Assembly (NCBI GenBank): GCA_039000515.1
Contig: JBCFYV010009882.1
Span: forward strand, 47,732,639-47,796,638
Length of the DNA stretch: 64,000 bases
Direction: 5' to 3'
DNA from: Timema cristinae
Taxonomy: Eukaryota > Arthropoda > Insecta > Phasmatodea > Timematidae
This document shows positions 23,746-35,830 of this stretch, in pieces. The translations under genes were made by a program, and so were the position numbers. The first letter of the stretch is position 1. Every line of letters begins with the position of its first letter. A model generated the notes under the pieces. That model did no database searches. It was not told where the DNA came from and worked only from the letters and a program-made list of their open reading frames with translations.

Positions 23746-26700
23746 AAAATACTATTTATAGCAGAATATAGGCTAAACATTTATTTCAAATAAATACCAC
23801 GTGTGTTCTTCGTGCTATCTTAGATCAATAAAATTTGTTAATATATTTATTCAATAAATTATCATCAAACATAAAAATGAGAATATCATGTGAATGTAAT
23901 ATTCAAACACTTAAATAATGTCTAAATGTTGTTTAAGGAAACATTCTAGTAACTTTCATAATCTATGGAATTAGGAACTCAAAAGTTCATTGCCACATTC
24001 TATTAGCACGTCTTAATTTATATGAACAATAAATTTAAAAATTATTTATTAGATCTCACACAGTAGATTTTCATTGATACCAAACTCAATAGTTATTATA
24101 TTTTGATTCCTAGAATATTTAAACGTTGTATTTATTAAATGCTTTTTAGTAAAATTTAAGAAATTAATCATAGATTAAACTTTTTAGTAAATAAACTTTT
24201 CTATTAGACTTCACTATACTGGATATTTCTTTGCAATGATTGTATACATTCTACGCTTAATATAATTTACTTTATTTTTTATAAAACTGACATTGTTGCA
24301 ATAATTGATACCGATCATAATGCAAAGGTCAATCATATAAAAATAATCATTAATATTTCACCGTTCACACGGCCTTTACATTTATAATATTCAACATTAT
24401 TCACAGAAGAAAAATTGTCTTTCCCAATTTATTAAATATTATTTTATATTTCCTTGGGGTGAGTTCCCACAACCAATACGAATACATTATTATGAACAAG
24501 TACTTTCTCATGATTTCCATACAAAACAATCAATGGTTGGTATAGATTAACTTCATCCCAATGCACAGGGACTTGCTACATATTGTTGTGCTGACTTTAT
24601 ATCAAGGTTAACAACACATATCTTGAAGTGAATAAACTCTTCTTGGTCCTTAAATTGAGATATTTATTTAATACAATAATTAATTAACTAGCTTTGGCTT
24701 TATCTATACTGGAATATTGATGACTCCATTTATACAGCCTACGATTCAGTAAACATAAGTTTGTGAAAACTAAAGCTAGCTTTCACTTAAATTGATGAAG
24801 ATATATTACAAATCCTAAAAATCTATTTGTAAAAACAAACAACCGTTGTGATCTACATTTGAATTCATGGATGTCAATAAATTTAACTGTGACTTATCTT
24901 ATTAATAGTGACATTCTATCAATGCACGAATAGAATGTTTGTTGTAAACTGTGGTTTCTTTATGTTCATTATAGTGCAAGATTACAAAGCGTTGATAATC
25001 AAAACATTGTTGTTAGTTCCTGTAACATTGATCAAATAAATTATTCTTGATACATTAAGTCATTTTGAAATAGCTAACTTCTTGACAGTCTTTTACAATA
25101 TTTGCATTTTCCCAAAAATTACATATCGCATTCTTGTAATATTTTGAGTTTATTGTAAATAATTTTACAAAAAGGCAATTCTAGTTGACTTGAAGTCTTA
25201 TTCAGTTTAATTTAAACATTTATAAATATTATAAAAATATTTTTGAATAAACTTTAGATATAAGTACATGTTTGGCTATTAATTTCGTTATCATTTTATA
25301 TAATTTAAGTTGTAATAGTGAAAATCCTTTTTAATTAAAATATCAGAGATAATTTTAGAAATACACAATTTTCTTAAGCAATCCTATATTCTCTCACACC
25401 TATATACGTTTTCACGATAAATTTAATATAAGATAATGTTACTATTATTGAGGTATTAATGATATTAAGTTTACTTTAATTGTTATTATTTTTATGAAGT
25501 GCTTTATAAAAGCATCTCTAATGAATATCTGACTCCGAATTTTAAAATGGGTTTTTTCACAATGTACAGTACATAATAACAACATTAAATTAAACTAACA
25601 GGGTAGGGATTAGAAAGGCAGGGTTTGGAATGAATGTTCTCGTATTTTCTTGAAGAGATTGTGATAAAACGTTGAAGAATTAGTACACATACTACACGCC
25701 AGCAAGAATGTAAGTAAGCCCTGACATCACTTTCACTGACAAGCAAAACTAGACAAGCTTGACGTTTAGTTTGCGTGAACACAGATGTGGATATTGAATT
25801 TAATAGAGTAAAATTTTAGAGCTTTAAAATCGGTTGACTGAGGAAATTAAATATGTGTATTGTGTTTACATGATTTTAAATAATGACAAATATTTCCAGT
25901 GTTATAAGAGTCAATTTAAATTACACAGTAGTAGAGTAGGGATATACTGCCAAATAATTATACAAAAATATATTACGTAATACCATAACTTGTAATTTTA
26001 GTACATTATAAAATAGACATAAATTAGAGTTAAATATATTTTATTATAATATTTAAAATATTAAATTATAGACAATAAATACTAGATACTTAAAAAAACT
26101 TAATAACGTTTTAAGAGAATATACAAGCATACCCCGTCTTTGGTCACTTCGCTCTTTCGTAGATTTTCAATTATAGCCGCGGTTTCCAAATTAAGTCACT
26201 TTCCTCACTCTTTCGTCGCATTTTGTCACATGTCACGTGGTTGTTTTCCCCAGTAATGACCGTTATAATGTTTAGAAATGGCTTTTTTGGCAACATACTT
26301 TTGACTACACATTGATGAGTTCATTGGAAATCTAATCATTTTTATTTATTCTTATATTAATAAAGAAAATTAGTTCCGATTGCATTATTTTTTATTTATT
26401 TGTACGTTATTAATATTTTCACAACAAACTTCATTTCTTATAATATTTATATTTGAGCCACATTTATTGGAGTTTTGGAGAAAATTGACACTAATTAATT
26501 AATGGTACCTAGTTTTATGGTATTGATGCATGGCTCATTGTTTTGTAAAATCTGTTCAAGACGTTGAAAAATAAACTAATCTATATTTTTAAAACTACAA
26601 TTTTTAGTGGTTGGTTATGACCTTATGTGAAAGTTTTTTTGTTCTTCGTTGCCTTAGCTATACAATTAATTATTTATTTTACATGTATACGTTATTTAAT

Positions 26701-26934
26701 TAAAATAAACCTTTTTTGAACCTAAATGACAATGGGGAAAAAAAACTAACTACTAATTGAACGGGTTGATTCAAAATATTGGTTTGTAATATTATTTGGT
26801 ATTTAACGTTAATATATGACTTTATCAACATTTATTGCTTAAAACTTCGTTTAAGTGTGTTCAGAGATGGTGGGCTTTGAGATGATAGTGTAAGGGTGAG
26901 AAATGGCCTTTTACCATGATGTGAAGTTTTTTTT
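23746..26934. other. AT-rich intron, nothing coding recognised
   Basis: No gene or repeat family is supported. A small GC-richer patch at 26140-26245 has a repeated ctctttcgt(a/c)g element and an E-box cacgtg at about 26236. Confidence 0.45.
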
Positions 26935-26935
26935 T

Positions 26936-26975
26936 CTAATACCACGTCTTACTATCCATTCGGGTTAAACGCCGA
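26936..26975 (-). mobile_element. Solo SINE tail
   Basis: Minus-strand match: taataccacgtcttactatc, cattcgggttaaacgc. No SINE body adjoins it. Confidence 0.6.
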
Positions 26976-29900
26976 GGTGAATTTGATGAGAGAATTGACC
27001 TTAACATAAAGGGTATTATTGGGGTGGGCTCTCTTGGGCCATTACATTGTGTTTAAAGGGATACAAGAGTGTCTGGTGTTAAACATTAAAATACTGAGTA
27101 AGAGGGTAAAGGCTGAGAATGTATCATGATGTCTTTCTTTGATGTGGGACTAAGGGTTTTTATTTACCTAAAGTGGTGAATAGCTGAACTTGATTAGTGA
27201 AAAAGTTTGTCAGGCTATTCAAAATGGCCTCTGGCGAATTAATTTTATCAAATTAAGCACTAGATGCAACACCTACCCACTCTGTGTGTGGACTTTAAGG
27301 AACAGGTAAGAAACTATAAAAACTTCATGACTAAGGTCCTCGCTGGTAATGAAAATGAAAATCTTTCTAAATCCAATTAAATTATTTTCAAAATTAATCT
27401 ATTTCATTATAATTTGTTCATGTGAAATAGTCATATATTAAGTCAAATTCCAATTTTCATCGGAAAAACCTTACATGGCAACTATAAAAGCTACTATAAC
27501 TACTTTCGCGTATTCATTCATCATATGCAGTTATTATTTTTGTTGGATATTATCAATATTTACAGAATAATATTATTTGTAGTAGAATATTATTATTCTT
27601 GACCTTAAATAAATAGGTTTCTATTTTCTAATAGTTTCTTCCTACCAAAATTTTAATATACATCATATTGAAAGAAAACATTAATACATTGATTATATTT
27701 CCTTTGAACCATTTACATAAATATGATATATGTTATTACATTTAATAGAATGTTTATTTTTAACAGATACATTTTAGCCGTAACATAGTCAATTAAATAT
27801 ATTTGCAACAAATATAATTCATACAATAATATTTTTTCAACTATAAAGATACACTTTAGTTTTTTATTTTACTTTTTTATGTAAAAAATTTACAATTTTT
27901 TGCAATAAATAAACTAACGACAGAAGGAGTTTTTTAAACTACTTTCTGTGTTATTTCCTTCAATGTAGATTTTTATGTACAGAGGAGATATTCAACTGTG
28001 AATTTTACAATTTCTCATCGTTAAAGTTGCATCCATGCTTAAAAAGTTTTGCTTAATCTAAAAGAGAACCCATATTATATGTTTCCTTTAAATGAAATAA
28101 AGATTATATTTTTAAACAACAAAAATAATAGTAGCTAGAAAAAGGTGTAGATCCTTAATAAGTTAAACACTTTTTAGGAAAACATTATTTGTAATGCAGT
28201 GTATTTGTCCAATATTGTAACATATCTATTATCTTTTAAAATGTTAGTTCTGTATGTCTGTCACCTCAACTGTTTACATACTAATCATACTCGTATGATA
28301 AACAAATCAACATTTGATTGTAGTCCAGTTGTACACACATTATATATAAGATCAAGGTATATAAGAACAAGACTATTTTTTTATAAGATCATGTTATAAT
28401 CACCATTATCATATACTTAAACACTTGGTTAAACTTATTTTAAAAATTATTTTGACAAAACATGATTTTAAATATGGTTCTTGTAGATGTTTTTGTTTTA
28501 TAATATATTTAAACACAGTTTAATATGGTTTTAGATTTTCTAAGAATACTTTTAACACACGTAAACATTGTCACAATCTGTCAATTTATCTCTAGTATTA
28601 CTATTTTTTTATTTTAAAATAGATTATTGTGATTGTAACTAGTATTGATAAATGATATATTTTCAACAACTTTTCAAATTTGTATCAGATAAAGTTATTC
28701 ATTTAAATCATCTAAAATTTTATTTTCGTAGAATATTGAATAAAAACTTAGATAAATTTACTAAATAAATAAATGTTTTATTTACATTATTCTTTCCAAA
28801 TTCAACAGAAAAATATTTAGTACAATATTTATGTAGATAAAATATATTTCAGGACTGCTAGAAGAAACTGTCAGATTACTTGTTTCATTATTAAACATTA
28901 CGTGGATTCAGATATATTTAAAATTAATACGAATTCATTGACTTCTCTAAATTAAAGAAATTATTTGATCAACCAGAACATCGTCATATATAATTTTTAT
29001 TTATAAAATAAAACATATATCCATGTATTAATATATTTTTTAATCATTTGATTTGTTATTTTGGTTGGTAGATAAAATTATATATATACACACAATTTTC
29101 ACAATTAAAATATAAACTTGTCCAATGCCATGAAATACAATTATTATATGGAGGTTGCACTGTGTTTCAAATATTTCGAAAATAAGTACCTGTTTGTCAA
29201 TTGATTTAAATAAATCATTACTACCAAATTAAATTTTGCATTAATTTAAATTTGTACTCATAATTCAGCAGCCACTGTTGGTACGCAGATAAAATTTAAT
29301 ACACATAAACTAGTAGAAATAGTTCATACGTTATTAAAACTTGATAGCATAGAGATAGAAGTTATGAATAACGTAACTTTTTCAAAATTTGTTAATTTTA
29401 AAATAAAGTAAACACAATAATAAAAAGTAATAAACACTGAAAAAACTTTAGGAAACATGGCTTCTTTCTTCAGGGTTAGAGGTGTTATTTATTAAATGAT
29501 ATTTTCTTGACCAATATTCATGCCATAAAATGTTGTAAGCCAAAATGATATATTCCATCTACTGATTCACTTAAAGTTTGTGTTATCAATAATAAAATCA
29601 CAGCCCCTTCACTACTATAAAGTCGTTCCACAAGTCGATTCTTTATTTGAGGGGAAGCTGAAGGTGTGCATTTTGGGCTCTTTTTAATAACTACATTTAT
29701 TGTGAAACTGACGTCTTATACTCGGTGAAAAACAGTCATTCTATATCAATTTAATGTACTTTAGATTATAAAATGCATTTTTTTCAAACTTGTATAGAAA
29801 GAAAAATTATTAACTCAAAATCCAAAGATAAGCTATAGGATATATTAGAACACACAGTCACTTTTCTTTTAAAAGCGACTATTGTTTCCATATGCACACT

Positions 29901-30079
29901 AGTAGGTAAAAAAGAGTTTCTTTTGAAATAAAAATTACACTTTAAACGTTCCACATTTGTATTTGTTTTTATCTTACAATTACATTGATAACTATTCACA
30001 CAAACGCATGACTTTTCCCATTTAAAAGACGACTAAGACACCAAACTAGCATAGAACATGATATTCATATAAGTATAAT
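26976..30079. other. AT-rich intron, nothing recognised
   Basis: No supported feature. Short frames at 28199 and 29784 are AT-driven and without domains. Confidence 0.45.
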
Positions 30080-30081
30080 TA

Positions 30082-30647
30082 CAGTCAACTCTCGATTCTA
30101 CGACCCCGGGAATAGCGTCCCTCTCGAAGTAACGACCCTTTTTTGGGGAACCGTGAAAAATGTGGGAAAAAAGGTTGAAAAGTTTAAGGAAATCGGCTGT
30201 AAAATGTTTTTGTTGCGTTTATTTAGGTCGCTGCGTTGCAATTATCTTTGTGAGCGCTGTATTACTAGTAACTGGGGTGGGTCAGGTATAAAAATAGACA
30301 CCACCTCATCAATGCGCGCGCGACTGCCGCTACATCACGCACCAGGATTGCTTTTGCCATTGTTATTTCGATTCTCAATTTGGTTACTATTTTGGTTTGT
30401 TTTTGTGAAGAATTTTTGACGACCCATGCTATTGTTTAACATTGTTATTTTGATTTGGTTACGTTTTTGGTTGGATTTTGTGAACGATTTTTGATGACCC
30501 ACGCTATTTGTTGTCTAAAAAATTTCATTTTTTTCGTATGAAGGTCAGGGGTGGAACAAAATCTGTTAAAATTCCAATAACGACACCTTCGAAATAACGA
30601 CGTTTTTCCAGGAAACCGTGAAAGGTCGTAGAATCGAGAGTTGATTG
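30082..30647. mobile_element. Tigger/pogo-like MITE, 566 bp, TA duplication
   Basis: The terminal inverted repeats are cagtcaactctcgattctac at 30082 and its near-perfect complement gtagaatcgagagttgattg ending at 30647, extending inward with further similarity. TA flanks both ends (30080-30081, 30648-30649). The CAGTCAACTCTCGATT terminus and TA target are typical of pogo/Tigger Tc1-mariner elements. No transposase is present. Inside, a block of about 70 bp is directly duplicated (about 30358-30434 and 30440-30511). Frames over it (88 and 130 codons) are shadows. Confidence 0.85.
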
Positions 30648-30649
30648 TA

Positions 30650-31185
30650 AATCTATATGTATGTGTTAACGCTGTAAAATCTGGACCTAAATTTGAATAC
30701 GTAATTATGGAAACCTGAGGTTGTACACCTAACTTGTTTTGTTTTTGAAATTTCAAAACTTTTATACAAATTGAGAGTCTGATGCCGTAGAATACGTGGT
30801 CAATGATTTGTGTGACTAAAACACTAACAAGAAACATACAGATCAGATAGTTTTCATGGGCCTACATTCGAGTGGTAACCTTTGTGCTTTTTTTACATAT
30901 AGTGCTAACCCTATTATGTGAATCATGTAATCACCGGTGGGAATCACACTTAAACAAATGAACAAAAACATTTAAAACCTGGCTTATGATTTCAATAAAG
31001 TGAAAAACGACAACCTGAACACTGGAATCAAGACCGGGACATTTGGCTTAGCGCGTCAATGCTCTATAATTGAGATACCTAATAGAATTTGATTCAGCTA
31101 TTGGGAATGACCCTTGAGATCATCATCACGTATCAGTTTAAGATACATATGAATTAATAATACTAAGTTCATGGTAGCTTACTGT
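30650..31185. other. Intron sequence with SINE-like remnant
   Basis: Around 31070-31165, aatttgattcagctattggg and tcatcatcacgtatcagttt resemble 31965-32025 on the far side of the 83-bp array. This suggests that the same SINE body flanks both sides of the array. Confidence 0.45.
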
Positions 31186-31189
31186 CAGA

Positions 31190-31900
31190 TACGAGTCGCC
31201 GTGAACTGTGATTGTAGGCCTAGATAGCTATCAGTGGCCGATACTCTCATCAGCTACCACATATAGATACAATACACCAACAACTAGTCAAAGAGGGCCT
31301 TAGATATGAGATAGATCAGGATGTATCAGTGGTAAGCTACCACATATAGACACAATACACCAACATCTAATGAGAGATGGCCCTAGATATGAGCTATATC
31401 AGGATGTATTAGTGGTAAGCTACCACATAGATACACAATGCACCGGCAACTAGTGAGAGATGGCCCTAGATATGAGATAAATCAGGATGTATTAGTGGTA
31501 AGCTACCACATAGATACACAATGCACCGGCAACTAGTGAGAGATGGCCCTAGATATGAGATAAATCAGGATGTATCAGTGATAAGATATCACATATAGAC
31601 ACAATACGTCAACAACTAGTGAAAGAAGGCCCTAGGTATGAGATGGGCCAGGATGGCTCAGTAGTAAGCTACTACATATAGACTCAATACACCAACATCT
31701 AGTGAGAGATGAGCGTATAGCCCGGACGGGTAGTAATACGTAGTGCTAAATAAATAAATACATCAAACATAGTGAGAGATAGCCCTGCATATGAGACGAA
31801 CAAGGATGTCTTAGTGGTAAGCTTCCACGTATAAAATAAATACACCAAAAACTAGTGAGAGATGGCCCTAGAAATGAGACAAACCAGGATTGCTTAGTGC
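31190..31900 (+). repeat. 83-bp tandem array derived from a SINE head
   Basis: The unit contains tcaggatgtatcagtggtaa, gctaccacatatagacacaa and ctagtgagagatggccctag. The phrase agtggtaagc lies at 31328, 31411 and 31494 (83-bp steps). Outer units are diverged. The last unit at about 31890-31960 continues into a tRNA-like head with a B-box-like gtttgattcc, so the array looks like amplification of the 5' part of a SINE. A tail-only insertion splits it at 31711-31769. Confidence 0.8.
31711..31769 (+). mobile_element. Tail-only SINE insertion with 11-bp TSD
   Basis: Just the shared tail (gagcgtatagcccggacggg, tagtaatacgtagtgctaaa, (TAAA)n). It is bracketed by tagtgagagat at 31700-31710 and 31770-31780, with weaker similarity extending further out. 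It sits inside the 83-bp array and so post-dates at least that unit. Confidence 0.75.
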
Positions 31901-32034
31901 TTGGTACCCAAAGCCAAAAGTCCCTTGTTTGATTCCAGTGTCCCGGTTGTAACTTTGCATTAAACAGAATTTGATTCAAATGTCAGGACTGATCCTGTGA
32001 ATAGCCATCACTTATCACTTCTTGATACAAGTGA

Positions 32035-32780
32035 ATTAATTATTGGCTTGTGTACTTAAGAAAACTTGCGCATATGGACCTTAGGCGTCTTTTAAAAACT
32101 ACCAACTCAATACATTTAGAAAGATGAAAATGTATATATATATACTTAAGGAAAATTAAGAATATGAAATAGATATTTATTTAACTTTTAAATTATGAAC
32201 CTGAAGAGTTGATTCACATAATAATTGGTTTGTTTTGTTGTTAATATATTATTCAATAACTTTTCAATGTCAATATATGTGGTTGAATATAGTAGAGAAT
32301 TGTTTTCTGTTGATATTTATCACCAAGGAGAAATCTCAACATTAAATCTGAGGATATTTCACAATAATGTTAACTTTACCCAGGAGATGCCAGGCACTTT
32401 CATCCAGTTTGTAATAAAATTTAACGTAATGGTTATATCAAATAAATGAAGCATAATTGGCCTTATTATATCAATGAAATCAGGTTACTTTATTAAACTA
32501 CAAGCTACAAAATCATTGTTGTATCTTTTTATACAAACATCGTGTTATGTATCTTAATAAACCAAACCTTTTTTTTTAACTTATTTAATTTTATATTTAA
32601 TGCATGTACACTCCGTTTACACTGAAAGGTAGCGGTCTCCCAATCAGTGATGATATTATGGTCCAATCGAAGAGGCAGCACTATGTTGGAACCAAGTAAG
32701 GTAAGCCATCTTGTAGGATAAACGGATGGTATTTCTTAGATCAGCATTTAGCCTATAATGAGTTAGCTTGGCTTAGAAAG
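32035..32780. other. Intron sequence, nothing recognised
   Basis: AT-rich. The 74-codon plus-strand frame at 32225 has no recognisable domain. Confidence 0.45.
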
Positions 32781-32784
32781 TACG

Positions 32785-33025
32785 TTTTTGCATCGTGTTT
32801 AGCTCCCCGTCATGCCAACACGTACTTAGTTACACTATTGAGATAGGGATTAAGATAGTAGAATTTAAGGAAAATATACCCAAAATTGTGTGTGAGGAGA
32901 GTGGGAAACTATTTAGAAATAACTCCTTTGATAAGAGCTGCCAGTATTTTAAGCCAGACCTCCCCTTCATAGGAAAACAAGACATGTATTTATCAACAAC
33001 TAGTCGTATGCCCACCGAGGAGCTA
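32785..33025 (-). mobile_element. SINE family A, highly diverged
   Basis: The minus strand keeps the order of family A landmarks: a decayed head near 33020-33000 (gctcctcggtgggcatacg), the ggtttttcc / tttccactctcctc body (here gtttcccactctcctcacac), and a tail end near 32800. The overlapping 80- and 61-codon frames on both strands are shadows. Confidence 0.5.
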
Positions 33026-34019
33026 AGAAATTATTAAATATACTCCTAGCTAATGAAGTCTATTTTTACACTGCTAAAACGTTTTCTTAACCATTGGGGT
33101 CTACACTTTTGAAAAGCCCTCAATTATAATCTAGTCAGCGTGACAAAACCCACTTTTTAAATTAATGACCATCTTAGTGGCGTACTTGGAGAACAGCTGC
33201 TCGGGACCAACTCAAACTTTATTACTTGGTTAAAATATTACTTGCTATGATCGTTTTAATTTGTCACGTAACACAACATAAAAATAGGAAAAGTTTATTG
33301 ATCTACTCAGTCAATTTGAATGAATAACCTATTCAAATCATGAGGACGAAAGCTTTTTTTTTTTTCATTTTTTTTTTTTCATTTATACTGTTCTTGATTT
33401 TTCAATAGGTATATCGGTTCTATTGTGTCAGATAAACATGGAAACTATCCAATAGGTAACCAGTATTATCAGTTAGGTATTGATATACATGTACATTTAA
33501 TCAATTATTACCCTTGGCAAGTTCTAGCGTTAATAATACACCATTAAATAATAATAATAATAAGCCATTAAATAGACAGGTGATTTTTGGTCAGTCGTTA
33601 TGAAATGTACTTGAAGGACTTACTTCCTCGGCGACCCTTAACTCAATGGAAAATGTATTCGTAATCTTCATAACAACGGTATATAAGAAATTTTATTATT
33701 TAAGCCTATAAAAAGTGTCTGCTATTGTAAATAAATTAAATTCACGCTATAGGAGCCTACTTTTCCAAATGAAAACTGCATTTATTTAGTATATTCCATT
33801 TTGTTTAAAAAAATGTATCAGAGATTTAAAAAACAATAGATACTAAAATAATTAATTTTGTACAATTAAATTAATAAGGCATATCTATTATCATATATTA
33901 TGTATGGTAACCAGTCTTTATTTGAGAACCAACCTCCTCGTTACCGGCAAACAAGACTAGATTAAAACTACATTTAACCCATATACGTACTACCTTCAAA
34001 ACCATAAAAGTGCATTTTA

Positions 34020-35830
34020 CAATTCTCTCTGTCCACCTGTCGTTCTGTCAGATGCTCTATTAGCGAGTGGAACTGTGTTGAACGTTGCTCTGTTGAAGTT
34101 TTGTGCTACCGCCATGAATTTTGTGTTACATTAACCTCGAGAATATTCTTTGTCTATCCATTTACTAGTGCATTTTTATGTGTTATATTGTGTTTTCCTC
34201 CACATGAGTGGAGGTCAAACAAATGTGCTGGGTTCGGAACCTGGATGACAAGGAATTTCGTCGAACAGGCTGGACTACAAGTTTGAAATTGTTTTGGGCA
34301 CTATTGTCCCCGGATGATTATTTTTGACACTGTGGATAATGTTGTGGGACCACATAATATCCGTTATGCTTATAACATAAATGGTGGATAAGTGTGATTG
34401 CTTAGGACAAATTAAGATAGTGTTGGTAAAATGTCACAAGATGGGGGAGTGTCCATAGACAATATTTTGTTCCAGTTTAAAGATTTGCTATGTCGTCTAC
34501 TAAAATAGTACTTTCCAATGTCACATCAAATATTACAAATCATTTGTTATTTATAAAATTGTCAAAATGCTGGAAAATTATAAGTCAGATGAGGGAAATT
34601 AATATCCGTTCTAGATTAACACAGTTTTTCCATGTCTACTTGTTTAAAGGTACTATTTATATTATCCCTAAGAGGGAATACTCACTTCCTTTACATACTA
34701 ATTTGACAAAATACAATTTTCCATGCTAATTGTTTTCGTTGCTCTCTTCCCAGACACATGGCGAAGAACTGTTAACAAGATGTGTCAGCCACCGAGTGGT
34801 CAACTGAGCCCACCGAACCTTCAGTATGTTGTTGCTGGCACTAACCAAAAGACGCGGTTGACTGAGGTCAGGGGTGGCACTGACGCCATTCAATCAGTTA
34901 ACTTGCAATATGTTGATTATGTACCAAATGTTAGCAAACTTCCTGTCCCTAAACATCGCTCTAAGTTACTTTCCGAGATCCAACAACAACAGAAAGGTGA
35001 GGTCACAGACAGTTCTCTAGTTTTTGGGAGTATGGAAACGGATTGTGTACTACAGTGAGCTCAAAAGTAATCCTATAACGTGAGTGATTTTCACATGAAT
35101 AAAGAAGAATAGTACTAGGAAGTTCTTAATGGTATCATATCTATTGGTGGAAAAGGGTAAATTAATGTTCTTGATTATTCATCGGATGCCAATGAGGACG
35201 TTGTAAAGCGTCAATAACTAGAAAATATTTGTGACCCTGATGATAATATGTCCGTTGTGTCAAAGTTTTCTTGGAGTTCACAGGCAGAAAAATTAAGTCA
35301 AAGATTTTTAGAGTATTGATAAAATAATCCAAAGATACAATTTTAAAGACAAACAATATCCTTTGAAAAATAAATGTTTTTAAGTTGTTTTTTTAAAATA
35401 TATAGGCTTTTTTATAACACTTCTGCAGTGGCATATGAAATCACAAAACAATATAAGGACCTATTAGAATTGTTGCAGGATTTGTTGTTCTATGTTCGAT
35501 GTCACAATATAAGGCAACTCTTTCTGCGTTTGATAAAATCACTGCAAGAAGCAGGTTATTATGTTTCAAAATATTTAATGATGCATTTATATAATAGCCT
35601 AATGTGTTTATATTTTTCCATAATTTTTATTATTTGTAATTTCACTCTTAAGTCACGGAAACTATACAGTGAAAGAAGACAGTACAAGCTTTTTGTGTAC
35701 TTAAAACGTGTAAGAAGAGACACATTGTTTGTACAGGAAACTAACTTGAGCTTAACATCTACCTCATATAGCTTAGCAGAATTTAGCTTTTTATCACCCC
35801 TTCAATTCTGGGCTAATAATTGAAATCAGA
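34020..35830 (+). pseudogene. Tx1-like LINE, 5' region and ORF1 remnant
   Basis: Decayed ORF1 of a non-LTR retrotransposon. A segment at about 34195-34320 reads in pieces as RNLDDKEFRRTGWTT. The stretch at 34490-34729 (LSNVTSNITNHLLF, LSKCWKIISQMREI, FHVYLFKGTIYI) matches the RNA-binding part of Tx1/L1-like ORF1 in layout. One frame over, an intact CX2CX4HX4C zinc knuckle lies at 34731-34772 (CFRCSLPRHMAKNC). A further 111-codon frame follows to 35058. Stops and frameshifts separate the pieces, so it is dead. It is antisense to Lim1, within its last intron. The 5' end is not defined. Confidence 0.72.

Noticed and set aside
30445..30837. 130-codon minus-strand frame
   Set aside because: It overlaps the right half and TIR of the Tigger-like MITE and has no transposase motif.
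35374..35640. Separate gene at the start of the 149-codon plus-strand frame
   Set aside because: Its second half is the LINE endonuclease (TLFVQET) and it lies between ORF1 and RT remnants, so it belongs to the LINE.
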